Source of the DNA: Euglena gracilis
Taxonomy: Eukaryota; Euglenida; Euglenophyceae; Euglenales
DNA: 64,000 nt
Direction: 5' to 3'
NCBI GenBank assembly: GCA_039621445.1
Contig: CP154955.1
Coordinates: 10,404,241 to 10,468,240, forward strand
Within the stretch, counting starts at the first letter, position 1; each line of letters opens with the position of its first letter. The notes below the pieces were generated by a model. That model ran no database searches. It worked only from the letters and a program-made list of their open reading frames with translations, and was not told where the DNA came from. Of the stretch, positions 53,327 through 64,000 are shown one piece after another. Made by a program: the position numbers and the translations under genes.

Positions 53327-54721
53327 AACCACAATGGGACGGAGATCCCACAACTTGGAAACAATTTTGGCGCGACTGGACATACTACTGGGACTTGAAG
53401 GGTCCAACCCAAGACGGGAACCCTGAGGTAATCAAGATGGATTTCTTTGATTGCCTCCCCAAGGAAGAAAACGATCGCGCCCGACAACTTGTGATCCGGA
53501 ATCGGATCTCTTTTGATGAACTGGTTGACCAATATGCGTCAACTTGTTCAAGCCCAATTTCGCGAATTACACTGGAGATAAAATGGCAGCAATTCGCGCC
53601 CAGTGACCGAAAATGGAAGTCAATCGACCTTTGGTATTCCAAATGGTTGGGATTGGCTTCCGAAGTTGATGAACTGGGAGAGAACCAAATGAAAGAACAA
53701 TTCGATGCGATTCTCCCCCATTTCATTCCTACAATTATCAAGGACATCCACCGCGAGGAACTCGCGGACAACAAACTTACACTTGAACAACGATGGAACT
53801 ATGTTTCCAAACAAATGAAACTCTCACAACTTTTGGGACAGATACAATCGGCTTACACCCACCACCCTATCGCTGGTCTCCCTAGCGGTACGGTAAGTGC
53901 CCTACAAAAGACTTCTTCTCCAAAATCCCCACGGGGATATGGTAAACATACAAACTCCCCAAGGGGAGATACAAAAACGCGCTATCCGCGTTCATCAGAC
54001 CAATCTTCTGACAAAACTTGCTTTTTTGTGCAACAAATCGGGGCATACGTCCCGTGACTGCCACCACCCTGATACGCGAAAGCGGTATCAGAGTCCAAGG
54101 GGTTCACAATCCCCGCGGTGCTCACGCTCCTCCGGATATTCGCACAAATCTGGACAATCACAATCGTCGGGTTATCGACAAAGGTCCCGATCACCGTTCC
54201 GCGACCGCGGACGCGATCGCGCACCTCGTGGTCGATCACCCCGACCCCCTTACAAACGTGATACAAATCGCGACTCATCGCGATCACGTTCGCGAAGTGG
54301 ATCATCTTCTTAGCGATCGTCATCCGGGAAACCGGATTATAACAAGAACCGTGGTCGAACGGGATTCCGTTCACCAAGACCTCCAAGGGGTGAAAGCCCA
54401 TCACAAAACCGACAACAGTCACAAAACCGACAAAAGTGTTCCCTTTGTGGATCACACAATCACCATTCGTCCAAATGGTACCGTTCTCGCTCTCCCCGCC
54501 CGAACCAACGTCAGCACCATGATACAAAACACAACAACAAACACAAGGTCGGGTTCAAAAACTCCTCTTTAGAGGAGGGAAACCCGGCTTCGGGCAGGGA
54601 GGGGGATGAGATCTCCGAATCCTCGTTGGAGGACGACTGCAATGCGGTCCGCGCATTGAGCGCTATCTACTCACACAAGAAAACGATAAACAGCCGAAGT
54701 GCTGAATCGGACTTGGAGTAG
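53300..54721 (+). pseudogene. Family B gag, capsid and nucleocapsid (B3)
   Basis: The capsid starts ANKVKPQWDGDPTTWKQFWR and continues RQLVIRNRISFDELVDQYAS and LWYSKWLGLASEVDELGENQ. The first zinc knuckle CFLCNKSGHTSRDC is split by T6 (54022-54027), where B1 has T5. An in-frame TAG at 54311 interrupts the Arg/Ser linker. The second knuckle reads CSLCGSHNHHSSKW, so its last Cys is Trp. Gag ends AESDLE-TAG at 54719-54721. Confidence 0.8.
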
Positions 54722-54776
54722 GGGAGCCCGAGGTCTGTGGGCACGGACCTCTGGGCTGATGAACAGACGGAAGTAG
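54719..54776 (+). promoter_or_regulatory. Putative gag-pol readthrough signal (B3)
   Basis: TAG is followed by GGG and a hairpin with outer stem AGCCC/GGGCT and inner stem AGGTCTG/CGGACCT. The T in place of C keeps a G-U pair, so pairing is preserved although the sequence changed from B1. The distance from TAG to the protease GTC-GAC is 301 nt, out of frame by one; a 2-nt length difference from B1 lies near 54925. Confidence 0.55.
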
Positions 54777-54956
54777 GACCTGATCAACCTTACTTTCCCT
54801 GCCCATCTGCCTTTTTGGTCGGTACCCGGAAAATTTTCGGGTCCCCCACCCCCCACTCCAAATTTCGGCCTGGAATGCTGAGCAAAGTAGGAACGGGATC
54901 CTGGAATAGTTGGAGAGACAAATTTTACACCGGATCCTGCACTTTGCGTACCCCCC

Positions 54957-56021
54957 ATGGAACTTTTGGTCCAAGCGGAAATACGAACACAAAATTTTTC
55001 TACCAAATGCAAAATTTTGGTCGACACAGGGTGTCGAATCCCCCTTCTCTTTCGAACGGGATTAATTCCCAACTCCCTCTTGGTGAAAGCTAAGTACCCC
55101 ATCAAAATTATGACTGCTGACAACAGCCCCATGTGTGGTGGTGACTTGGGATGCTTTTTGGACATACTCCTCCCCATCATCCCCAAGCACCACTCACAGC
55201 CCCCACACATACAAAATTTTCTGGGTACCTGGAGTTACGAATCGGGTATTCGCGGCTCTGACGTAATTTTGGGTTTTCCGTTCTTGCGTCAGAACCGCCT
55301 TATTGTGGATTGCCCCTCCCTCGGTTTGCGCACTACTTCACGCACACAACCCACACCACCGAATTTCTCCCCCAAGACATCATCCCAGATGTCCCCCTGC
55401 CTTGCCACAACGGTTTCTACAACCGAAAACACCGTTTCCTACACTAGGGGTAAAGAGAAAGCTGCCACCCTACCCACTACACTTTTACCGCACGTTTCCC
55501 ATGCGGTAGGGAAAGCGAGTAGCTTAACCCCCCACGTTTCACTGGGTTCCAAGGTGAAAGCCCAAAGGCCTGAAGTTATAACGGTGTCTAGTAGCCGCCC
55601 AGCTGCACAACTTTTACGTTTTCCACCAGGTGTGTCGATTTCAGACACCCCTGTACACCCCCCAGCAGCTACAACTTCCAATACCCCCATACACACACTA
55701 CACATGACTGACATGCACTACCAGACCGACACTTCCTACCAATGCGCACATTGCCGGAGAATTTCCACACAACCTGATTTCGACTGTGGATGTATTGTTG
55801 AACCTTCCAAACCAATCGCTTTACACAACAACCAGAGTACACTTGGTACCGGGACCGGTACCGAGTTTATCCTGACCGCTGAACAAGAACACAACACACC
55901 GGGTTGTTACCCGTTGTGTGTTGAAGTACATCGCCAATTGGACACACGCGGAATCGCGTCCCTGTTCGGAATCGCGAGAATCGCGCAGCAGGACCTCCAA
56001 TGCCAAAGCCAATCTCTCTGA
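54957..56021 (+). CDS. Family B aspartic protease (B3)
   Basis: A 354-residue frame has KILVDTGCRIPLLFRTGLIP (active site DTG), KIMTADNSPMCGGDLG, and GIRGSDVILGFPFLRQN. A Thr/Pro/Ser-rich tail contains a CX2C pair (SYQCAHCRRISTQPDFDCGC), also present in the B1 tail (QCVHCRRISTQSNFDCAC), which may bind a metal. It overlaps the following Dam-like/RT frame by about 100 bp, so a shift lies near 55960. ATG at 54957 is not necessarily used, since pol is expected to be read through from gag. Confidence 0.85.
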   Translation: MELLVQAEIRTQNFSTKCKILVDTGCRIPLLFRTGLIPNSLLVKAKYPIKIMTADNSPMCGGDLGCFLDILLPIIPKHHSQPPHIQNFLGTWSYESGIRGSDVILGFPFLRQNRLIVDCPSLGLRTTSRTQPTPPNFSPKTSSQMSPCLATTVSTTENTVSYTRGKEKAATLPTTLLPHVSHAVGKASSLTPHVSLGSKVKAQRPEVITVSSSRPAAQLLRFPPGVSISDTPVHPPAATTSNTPIHTLHMTDMHYQTDTSYQCAHCRRISTQPDFDCGCIVEPSKPIALHNNQSTLGTGTGTEFILTAEQEHNTPGCYPLCVEVHRQLDTRGIASLFGIARIAQQDLQCQSQSL

Positions 56022-57765
56022 CCCCGAATGGCAGAATGCCAACCCCTCCAATGCCCCTGCATACAAGTGGCAGAATGCCAACAATAATTGTACTTCTTAC
56101 AATACACCTGATAGATTTGGTACAATGATTGATGAAGTGTCTTCGAAGACACCGCATTACCGATGTGGCTCGGTAAACTGTGTTTCAGCCCTCCATAGGA
56201 CTGAAACCGCAACAGTTTTCGCGAACCGCATCTGGAATGCGTTCAATTTTGGACAATACCGCATTTTGGAAACTTGGTATTCCAAAATCGCGCAAATCGC
56301 GAAGTCGATGGACCTACAATTGGAGATTGACGCATTCTCGTCCAAAGCACATTCTCGTTTATCCAATTACTGGTCAAGCCATACAAATGTGTTTGATAAG
56401 TTTTGGGGTGATGTGGTCCTGTGGCTACATCCACCTCTGAAACTTATCCCTCTTGTCGTTGACAAGATCCTTCGGGATCAAGCACGCGGTGTGTTACTGA
56501 TTCCTATAAATCCCGAAGCGGAATGGTTCCAACAACTGACGTATGTCACTTTTCAGTGGTGGGATTTACCGAATGACACCACTTTGTTTGAAGATTTTTG
56601 CGGTGTCATGTTACCACCATTGAAAGAAATCATTTTTCGTGTTTGTTTCTTTGATGCATTCGGAACTGTTGACCACACTGACAAATTCCTACGGGAAAAA
56701 GACCACATTGACAAATTCCTACGAGATAAAGGTCAGAATGACCAAATATACCAACTATCCGCAGTGATAGAAAGCGGTGGTCAACATCCCAAATCACAAG
56801 AACTATGTACAAAGATCAATCGCGAATTCAGTGATGTTTTAGAACATCCTATCTATGCCCATGACATAGATCCTGCAATTCGCGGACCTTTTGGTGTCTG
56901 TAAAATCGAACTCAAAGAAGGTGCACAGCCCATGCACCGAAAATTCTTTCGCTGTTCAGGCGAAAGAGAACAAGCTCTCAATACAATGATCAGAAATCTG
57001 ATTGAACGAAAATGGATCATACCCTCCAAAAGCGAGTGGACCTCACAAGCTTTTGTTGTATCCAAGCCTCCCGATGCTTCTGGAGAGAAGAAGTGGAGAC
57101 TTGTGCTGGATTACCGATACTTGAACTCACAGACAAAAGACGATCCATTTCCGTTACCACTTATTGAAGACCTGATTACAAAACAAGCGGAAAACCGCCT
57201 CTGGTCGATTTTCGACTTAGAGGATGGTTTTCACCAGATGCACTTACACCCTGACTCACAACCATACACCGCATTTGTAACCTCCCGTGGAGTTTACCAA
57301 TGGACGGTGTTACCAATGGGTGTTAAGAATGGCCCAGCCATGTTCCAAAGAATGATACAATGGATTTTACGAGACTTACCGTTTGCAATGGTATACATTG
57401 ATGACGTGCTGATTGGCACACCTCCTCCACTTACAAATTCGGGTAGTGATATCCTTGATATTAACTACCGCGATATACGTTCCGTACTGACAACGTTTCA
57501 AAAACATTTGCTTTTCGTCAAAGGTGCGAAAATGCATTTGTTTCGCGAAACGATAAAATTTTGTGGACACATTCTTAATAACGGACAACGGAGAGCATCT
57601 CCAAGCAAACTCGAAGCTATAAAGAAGTGGACACCTGAAAACATCAAGACAATCACCCATTTAAAAGGATTTTTGGGTTTTGGCGCAGTATTGCGCGATT
57701 TACATGAAGGATTTCGCGAAAATCGCGGTACCACTGACGCGAAAACTCAAAAATCGCGCTCCTGA
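55918..57765 (+). CDS. Dam-like HPP domain and reverse transcriptase (B3)
   Basis: The 615-residue frame has a Dam-like domain at about 110-245: LEIDAFSSKAHSRLSNYW, VVLWLHPPLKLIPLVVDKIL (HPP in place of NPP), RGVLLIPINPEAEWFQQLTY and LPPLKEIIFRVCFF. A short repeat (DHTDKFLREK then DHIDKFLRDK) follows. RT at about 300-600 has KKWRLVLDYRYLNSQTKDD, WSIFDLEDGFHQMHLHPDSQ with D433, VYIDDVLIGTPP (493-504) and FCGHILNNGQ. The frame runs out of register in a T-run near 57678 (FLGF for FLGL). The replaced first residue of the PP motif suggests that the Dam-like domain is structural or binds nucleotide rather than methylating. Confidence 0.9.
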   Translation: MLKYIANWTHAESRPCSESRESRSRTSNAKANLSDPEWQNANPSNAPAYKWQNANNNCTSYNTPDRFGTMIDEVSSKTPHYRCGSVNCVSALHRTETATVFANRIWNAFNFGQYRILETWYSKIAQIAKSMDLQLEIDAFSSKAHSRLSNYWSSHTNVFDKFWGDVVLWLHPPLKLIPLVVDKILRDQARGVLLIPINPEAEWFQQLTYVTFQWWDLPNDTTLFEDFCGVMLPPLKEIIFRVCFFDAFGTVDHTDKFLREKDHIDKFLRDKGQNDQIYQLSAVIESGGQHPKSQELCTKINREFSDVLEHPIYAHDIDPAIRGPFGVCKIELKEGAQPMHRKFFRCSGEREQALNTMIRNLIERKWIIPSKSEWTSQAFVVSKPPDASGEKKWRLVLDYRYLNSQTKDDPFPLPLIEDLITKQAENRLWSIFDLEDGFHQMHLHPDSQPYTAFVTSRGVYQWTVLPMGVKNGPAMFQRMIQWILRDLPFAMVYIDDVLIGTPPPLTNSGSDILDINYRDIRSVLTTFQKHLLFVKGAKMHLFRETIKFCGHILNNGQRRASPSKLEAIKKWTPENIKTITHLKGFLGFGAVLRDLHEGFRENRGTTDAKTQKSRS

Positions 57766-59961
57766 CAATACAAAGATACAATGGGATGATACAATGCGAG
57801 AATCGCTAACGACAATTAAACAACTGATGTTGGACAACGTTGTACTTGACATTGCCGACCATACAAACCATACGTACTTGAGGTCGACAGCAGCGACTAT
57901 GCTGTCGGCGGTGTGTTGAGTCAACATAACTCGTCCAATGAACTGCGCCCTGTAGCATTCTTCAGCAGAAAGCTACAAGGTGAAGACGGAAAAGGACAAG
58001 TCAAATGGAGCATACGAGAAAAGGAGACGTATGCCATTGTCCTTATCCTACAAAAATTCCGAAGTTGGGTCGCCAGTTCACTCGTACAAATACTGGTGTT
58101 GACAGACCATGAGTCTCTCCAACACTGGTACACCGAAGACTTGAACAAAGCCATGTCCTCAGTTGGCCGAACATGCAGTTGGCACGAATTTTTGAGTCAA
58201 TTCAACTTGGTGGTAGTTTACACACCAGGTCATACTCAAAAAGTCGCAGACCCACTTTCACGTGCACCCTGGCATTACCCTGGTAACCCTGACGAGGGTG
58301 ATGCCACGTTCCAAGGAAGTCGCGAAGCCGACGAATACGCAAGGCGCGCAAACGCCGCTGACAATTTACTTGACAACTTTCCTGTCTCGCGGATTTGGCG
58401 GCGGATGCCGATAGCCCCCGTACGGGGAAAACGACAACGCGGCAGAATGCCGGGCCCCCGCCGGGTCACGCGATCAGAATCTCCATCCCCTCTCTTTTTT
58501 CGAGAATGGGATTATTCCAAGGATGCTTTTTACAATGACGTCGTACAAAGATTGCGTAATGGTGAATTGGTTGAGAATTATACCTTATCGCCTTTACGTT
58601 TGATTTTTCAGAATGATACCGGTCACAAGTACTGCATACCCTGTGACTTGGTTGATGACGTACTTTTATGTTATCACAACCAAGGGCACCCTGGGGCCCC
58701 CAAACTTCTTTCTTTGGTGGGTCGCAGGTACTGTACAACCCTGACCGAAAAAGATTTGTACACGCGCTGTTTACAAATTTCGCAACGGTGCCAAATTTGT
58801 CAAGCTGTAAAACCGCGCAGAGGTACCCCCCCTGGTACGATGGATGTCTTCCCTGTACCAAATGACATTTTTACATCCCTCTGCATGGATTTTCTGGAAC
58901 TCGAACCTTGCAAAGGAACAGATGACAAAATTTACGATTACATTCTTGTTGTCGTCTGTCGGCTGAGTGGGTACATTGTAGCCATTCCATGCCAGAAAGC
59001 AAGGTTGACAGCTCAAGTTTTGGCACAAATGTTTTTAGAAAGATGCATTTGCATCATGGGTTTACCGAATGAAATCGTGAGTGATCAAGACCATTTGATT
59101 TCTTCGCGATTTTTTACAACTCTTTGCGGTTTACTCGGAATTGAGCAGCATTTTTCTATCATTTATCGTCCAAAAGGCAATGGTCGCGCTGAAGCGGCAG
59201 TGAAAGCTGTAGTCAACATGCTACGACTTTCACTGGCCGAATCGCACAATGCCTGGCTACAAGTCTTACCCTGGTGTTTATTTTATATTAACACTTTACC
59301 GGGGTTGACACTACAGTACTCACCGTACAAGATCGTCTTCGGACGAGACCCCCCAGCCATGGGCGACATCCCGTCAGATCGACCTGCTCGTTCTAGCGTG
59401 AGTTGCGAAACATGGTTCTCTGAAGTAGAAACCTTGCGCACGGATGTACAAAAGCGCGTAGTCGCTATACACTTACAAAAACAAAGACAATTTTTACAAC
59501 AGTACAAATCACCGATATACAACCCAGGTGACCGCGTGTGGGTTCGGAACACTAGAACCTGCATGCAATCCACGAAGTTGGACCCCCACTGGATTGGACC
59601 ATGTGAGATCCTCGATCGGTTGGGTACAAGTGGGCGCTACAAAGTCGCTTTACCCAAAGGTGTCGAGGATGTGCACATGGATGACTTCAAACCATACCTG
59701 ACTCCACCAAACGGTAAAGCCATACTCTGTCTCTACTTCAAACCACGGTCAAAATTGCCTGAGACAGATGATTTTGTCGTTGACAAAATCCTCGACCACA
59801 AAGTAGACAGAGGTGTACATTACTGGAAAGTACGGTGGAAAGGATATGGTCCCGAAGAGGACACTTGGAAACCTGCAACTAGTTTTGTTGGTTACATCCA
59901 ACAAGACTGGAAGCTATGGAACAAACGAAACAACATTGACATTTCTGTAAATACCTTCTAA
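57680..59961 (+). CDS. RNase H, integrase and chromodomain (B3)
   Basis: RNase H begins in the frame 57680-57919 and, after a lost C near 57864, continues in the 682-residue frame from 57913 with [18 protein letters not shown]38 of REKETYAIV and D65 of [12 protein letters not shown]. The integrase zinc motif has H255, H259, C293 and C296. The catalytic triad is D326 (CMDFLELEP), D391 (VSDQDHL) and E427 (NGRAEAAVK), with exactly 35 residues between the last two. The chromodomain at 617-665 reads [40 protein letters not shown]. All integrase residues are intact, and this is the best candidate for an active enzyme in the window. Confidence 0.95.
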
Positions 59962-60189
59962 GGGAGGATATACAAAGATGTCCAAGATTTGTCCATAGCA
60001 TGGACTTTTGACAAAATGTATAATGGGCGGATGCCAAACCATTTTGTCCCTAGCGAAGGACTTTTCGCTAAAGGACTACGGTCCTATACAACCCATTTTT
60101 ACACTTGGAGCTACAATTTTGATTTTACAATTATTGCAAACATACAAATATTTTTGTGTATGTGTACACTTGGTTGCATGCGTACAATG

Positions 60190-60226
60190 TTACCGTACAA
60201 TGCCTTATTTCTCTGTTTCCCCACAG
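60190..60226 (+). promoter_or_regulatory. 3' splice acceptor before ORF2 (B3)
   Basis: CCTTATTTCTCTGTTTCCCCACAG ends at AG 60225-60226, 34 bp before ATG 60261. B1 has the same type of site at the same relative place although the surrounding sequence is not conserved. The matching donor in the leader was not identified. Confidence 0.55.
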
Positions 60227-60260
60227 CTCAGCACTTGCTACTATCTGCTTTTTTTTTAAG

Positions 60261-62507
60261 ATGGATGCTGGAGGAAGGGGACCTGGTCCTCCATCCTCCC
60301 AACCGTATGTTCCCCCTGGACAACCTCCTACGGGAGGACCCCCTCACCCACAACCTCCTTCGGGAGGACGAGGACTTGCACTCCCTTGCGGAGGGCAAGT
60401 CCCCGTTCGGCATGTACAAGCTGCTTCGGCAGCACGGCCCGTAGTGGCAGCCCCTCAGGTAAAAGCTGCTCCGGCAGCAAGGCCCGTAGTGGCAAATCCC
60501 CCTGTGACTCAACATGCGGTTCCGCATGTTGCCCCAGAACAAACTACACTTGGTGGCATACAATCTCAACCTATGATTCCATAACAAACGGAATCTGCCT
60601 ATGAACAGTTTGCGGTGCCGCAACCGCGGCCCCCAAGGAGATACGATCTGGCTAGTAGCAGTAGCCAACGCGCTGCTTTTGCGGCGGCAGAACAACAATA
60701 TATCCAATCTGAACAACGACAATGGGCTGAACAACTACGTAGTCATTATTACCCCGCACAACCTCCACAAGGGCAGTATGCCGCACAACCTCCACAAGGG
60801 CAGTACGCCACACAACCCCCACAAGGGCAGTATGCCACACAACCAGAACCTCCACAAAGGCAGTATGCCGCTCCCGTTATGCCTCGGTTCCCCAAACACA
60901 TGGGTGAACTGACAACGGCTTCAACAGATACAATTCATAACGCTCTGCGCATGTGCGCAGAGGACAGACCGGATCCCTTCATCCGAGTGATGTGGGATTC
61001 GTACTGCCGACAATTGCTTGCAATCGCCAACAAGCCTATCGCCACCTGGGACATGTGGTCCCAGAGTACGATAGCAGGTAGAATATTCTTCCAACCCGGA
61101 GAATCCGGATTTCCAGACAACGTAACCCTCAGGGACCTGGGAGTCCTGGTCGCGCCTGTGCTCCGCGGAGTGCACCCAGTGGGTGCTTTCGCGGAACACA
61201 TGCGCCGCTATACTCCCGAACTCACCGAAAGTGAGATAGGTGATGTCCAAATGCAAGAACCAATATACTTACCACAACAACGTTTTTCCTCTCCCCCACG
61301 CATGCCACCTGCCCGGAACTGGGAGGCTGGTATGCAATCACAATACGCTATGGAGGCCGAAGAGCCATACGACAACTATCCCGACGAGATGGCCGAAGAG
61401 CCTTATGACGAGTATACAACGGCAGAACCAGAGCCGGAGTATACCATGGAAACAGACGAACAACCTCAACCAGCCCCTCAACCACTACAACCCGTACAAA
61501 CTCAACCATCTGTACAATCTCAACCACAACCACCGACAACCCCCGCCGTACCGCTGCCCGAACCGACAGCGATACGGGTTGTCGGAGAAAACCCCCTGCG
61601 TCCCGTAGTGGACAATATTCACTATGAACGAGTACCACAATCTGCGGATTGCGCTTACACAACCAAAGGCGAACAGTACCTTCCCCTTGACAAAACTTAC
61701 GAACTTGGATCCCATTTGGGAGCCATAAACGTAAAAGGAGTGATAACGGATGGCATTGGTCCAAACTCCAAAATTTTGGGTATACCCACCTGGGCACTAC
61801 CCGAAGTTTTGCGTGTGAATGCACCACCACATCCACCTGGTCAAATGGAACAACTCGCTTCGGCGTCGAATCTTGTGCCGCCAGTAGCTCAACCTACTCC
61901 GGCACCACAAACAAAACCGGTACAAGCAGTTTCGACTGCACAGTCAACATCTACGCCGCCTGCCGCATCAGCAGCAGGTTCAAACCTACCTGTACCTATA
62001 CAAAGAACAGGACCCCCTGCTCAAGCCGCGCAGTCGGCACGTGCAACAGCACCCGCACAACACACACTTCCTGTTCGAGCACCTCCTGTCACAACACCTT
62101 CACAACCGGCTTCGGCTGGACATACACAACCACCTGTTGAACCGGGACAACCTTTCTCGGGTCAACCCAGGTTTGAGTCGCCAGCACAACGCGCCACCTA
62201 CAAGGAAGCTCTACAACGTTTGACGGCCCTAGCAAAACAATACAACGTTGACGCGCGCAAACGTCCGCGTGGACCGGAGTTTGAAACACCACCACAAACA
62301 CGTCCAACGCCAGACACACAACGTCGTCGTTTGGACGACGATCCACAAAGCGCGCAGGCGCAACGTGATCGTCAGGACAATGATGACCTGCCGATCCCGT
62401 CCAACGTTCAACGATCCTTACAAGAAATCTATCACCAAATGCGACCAGACAAGCCCTCTGATGTCATCGCTGGACACTACAGCGCAGGTGTAACTGTTAC
62501 AATGTGA
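60261..62507 (+). CDS. Family B ORF2, N-terminal part (B3)
   Basis: ATG at 60261 starts MDAGGRGPGPPSSQPYVPPG, comparable to the Pro/Gly start of B1. An in-frame TAA at 60582-60584 (possibly CAA mutated) interrupts; reading resumes in the same frame with a Gln-rich segment containing four PPQGQYA repeats. The conserved block has MWDSYCRQLLAIANKPIATW and NVTLRDLGVLVAPVLRGVHP. A Pro/Gln/Thr-rich middle (EEPYDNYPDEMAEEPYDEYT, many PAPQ-type stretches) ends in a basic segment, and TGA at 62505-62507. I cannot name the protein. Its conservation with B1 over the whole length suggests a real function. Confidence 0.75.
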
Positions 62508-64000
62508 AGAAAAACACGAGCATACCGAAAAGACGGTGCATACCGTTGGAACGAACAAGAGCGCGAAGTCGCAAAAGGACAGAAAGGCCAGAAAGGCAAA
62601 GGAAAGAGCGAAGGCTCACAACCGGGTTCCGACCTGGACGTACAATTTATGATTGACCATCTGTTCCGGATCTCAGACGGATGTGATACAACTATGCACA
62701 AGTACTATGAGGAACAACACCCTTGGGTTGTTGCTCCTGAAGTACATCACAACATGGTCAAACTCTATAAGGAAAAAGCCCGTGGCTTTTTCTTCGACGG
62801 TACAATTTCCTGTTATGAAAGCCAGGATGGCATTGACAATTTGCCGGGTTTCTGGCAACTACTTTTCTGGCTTGGATTTCATTGCATGAACTTCGGTTCA
62901 TTTGCAATGCCCGCCAGCAAAACGCACTACTTGCCACATCCAAAGCTACAATACGGATGGGAATCGTCCCTTGACGCACTGAAGACAATGTTCGACAATA
63001 TCCGAGAAATCGGACCACAAGGCGTACAATGGGAAGTATTCCCACTTCCAAAGGATATACAATTGGTGACACACGAAATGTTCTGTTACAACTACCAAAT
63101 TTTTCTCAACGAACACTACGGCCCCCACTTCCAAGTGGTCGGAATCGACCTGACATACCCACAAAAATTCGTGCTTTGGTGCACCCACTGCCACCACAAG
63201 TTCCCCGTGGACTTCTGGGGCTTTGGCGTGCGCGGTCGGACAACCGACCGCCCAAACGCACAAAGGGCGCAGCCCCACCAACGCGAATGGGCGGAGGCCC
63301 AACAACAACGAAGACTACTTGGACACATCTGCCACAATCCCCTCGAAGTCAGGGAAATCGGATACGCCAGACGAAACCACCGACAAATGCTTCTGCACAT
63401 GCAGACGTTCCAATGGAGGGCATGGGTGTCATATGCTCTGGAAATCTACAATTTATTCAACCCAAAACAACAACTCCCACAAGAATACCTCCCTCTTCGA
63501 CCTGAATGGGACGATGACGTAAAACGGAAGTACATCAAACGCCTGTTTGGCGAAACCCTCCGAAGAGAGGACTTTGCCCCATTTTTCAAGGGCAAACGTA
63601 CAAATAAGGATGGGTTGGCCATCCCAATACTGGACTGGCTTCCTCGCGGATCGGGAGGAAACAAATTTGTCGGATGGCAAAACTTCTGTCTGCGACCACG
63701 TATAAAAATCCCTGAACCCCAGCCGGCGGAGTCCGACGCAGCACAGGCTGCAGTTGAACAACCTCCAACGGCTGCATCATCTACAACGTCAACAGCCAAA
63801 GCAGCAGCGAAGCCTGCAACAAAACGTTCGGAAGAACGTTTGCCACAACCTCCACCTACACCTACCATGTCTGTGGAACACACTCCCGTACACTCTTCAG
63901 ACTCTTCGTCCGTTTCCTCTTCTGGGTGATCCAGCGATGAGGAAATGGAAGAACGGACAGACCATGAACACAGTACACGATCCATTTCCTCCACATCTGT
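62508..64000 (+). CDS. Family B ORF2, WGFG domain (B3, continues past window)
   Basis: This continues in the same frame after TGA 62505, first with a Lys/Gly/Gln tract (KGQKGQKGKGKSEG) that matches the Lys/Gly tract of B1. The globular domain has DNLPGFWQLLFWLGFHCMNF, DLTYPQKFVLWCTHCHHKFP (CX2C, a possible metal site), VDFWGFGVRGRTTDR, RRLLGHICHNPLEVREIG and WRAWVSYALEIYNLF; each aligns with B1. A second in-frame TGA at 63927-63929 sits in a Ser-rich stretch, and the frame then stays open (SSDEEMEERTDHEH) to the window end, so the protein continues. B1 suggests another ~900 residues. Confidence 0.75.

Larger units (their letters stand above)
49230..64000 (+). mobile_element. Ty3/gypsy family B, copy B3 (5' LTR to window end)
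   Basis: This is the best-preserved family B element. After the LTR and PBS come a repeat-rich leader, gag, TAG hairpin, protease, Dam-like domain plus RT, RNase H, integrase, chromodomain, splice site and ORF2, which is still open at 64000. It interrupts element C. Most breaks are single-base indels in homopolymers (T6 at 54022, a T-run near 57678, a lost C near 57864), so it is young or the sequence contains run-length errors. Confidence 0.9.

Noticed and set aside
62505-63929. TGA reassigned to a sense codon
   Set aside because: Other ORFs with intact motifs use TGG for Trp and are closed by TGA and TAA alike; three stops of two kinds in ORF2 fit mutation better.
60261-64000. ORF2 as a viral envelope protein
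   Set aside because: I see no signal peptide, hydrophobic membrane segment or fusion-type motif; only the position and splice site resemble env.

Overview
The window is eukaryotic nuclear DNA made almost entirely of nested, partly decayed retroelements, with one recognisable host gene fragment. The host fragment (12074-13727, + strand) holds four exons of a cytosolic-type arginyl-tRNA synthetase. Its first intron appears to use a GC donor, and several acceptors are followed by G. With long repeat-filled introns and retroelements that carry methyltransferase-like domains, this points to a large-genome alga. A dinoflagellate is my best guess and a charophyte is the alternative; neither can be proved from sequence alone.

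Layout. (1) 1-11690, + strand: three partial copies (A1, A2, A3) of chromovirus-like Ty3/gypsy family A. A1 plus a following ~866-bp segment (X) is tandemly duplicated as A2 plus X, offset about 5.57 kb. (2) 11690-14132: microsatellites and the ArgRS fragment. (3) 14133-24452, - strand: A4, the most complete family A copy. It reads gag with a long coiled coil, then a phage-type cytosine-C5 methyltransferase, a Dam-like NPPW domain, protease, RT, RNase H, integrase and chromodomain. (4) 23800-26545: a head-to-head inverted duplication of the family A 5' end, with a family A LTR fragment in its centre. (5) 26259-28715: an A-related element (D) with another Dam-like domain, between direct repeats of about 230 bp. 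(6) 28714-43205: B1, a decayed copy of a second chromodomain-bearing gypsy family (B), followed by a truncated copy B2 (43206-47316). (7) 47316-49229, - strand: the 3' part of a DIRS-like tyrosine-recombinase element (C). (8) 49230-64000: B3, the youngest family B copy. Its 5' LTR interrupts C, and the element runs off the window end.

How the parts work together. Both gypsy families encode a standard copy-and-paste machine: capsid, protease, RT-RNase H, and an integrase with a C-terminal chromodomain that probably guides integration to modified chromatin. Family A adds two methyltransferase-type domains between gag and protease. Family B has three unusual features. First, gag ends at TAG directly followed by a stable hairpin that recurs in all three copies, suggesting retrovirus-like stop-codon readthrough into pol. 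Second, a Dam-like domain with a changed motif (HPP) precedes RT. Third, a very long second ORF, conserved between the divergent copies B1 and B3, follows the chromodomain and sits just behind a good 3' splice site, as an env-type gene would. I do not recognise that ORF2 protein. It and the readthrough hairpin are the best candidates for something undescribed.

Most reading frames are broken by one- or two-base indels, often in C/G/T runs, and by C-to-T-like stop codons. I therefore give most protein features as pseudogenes or probable coding remnants.
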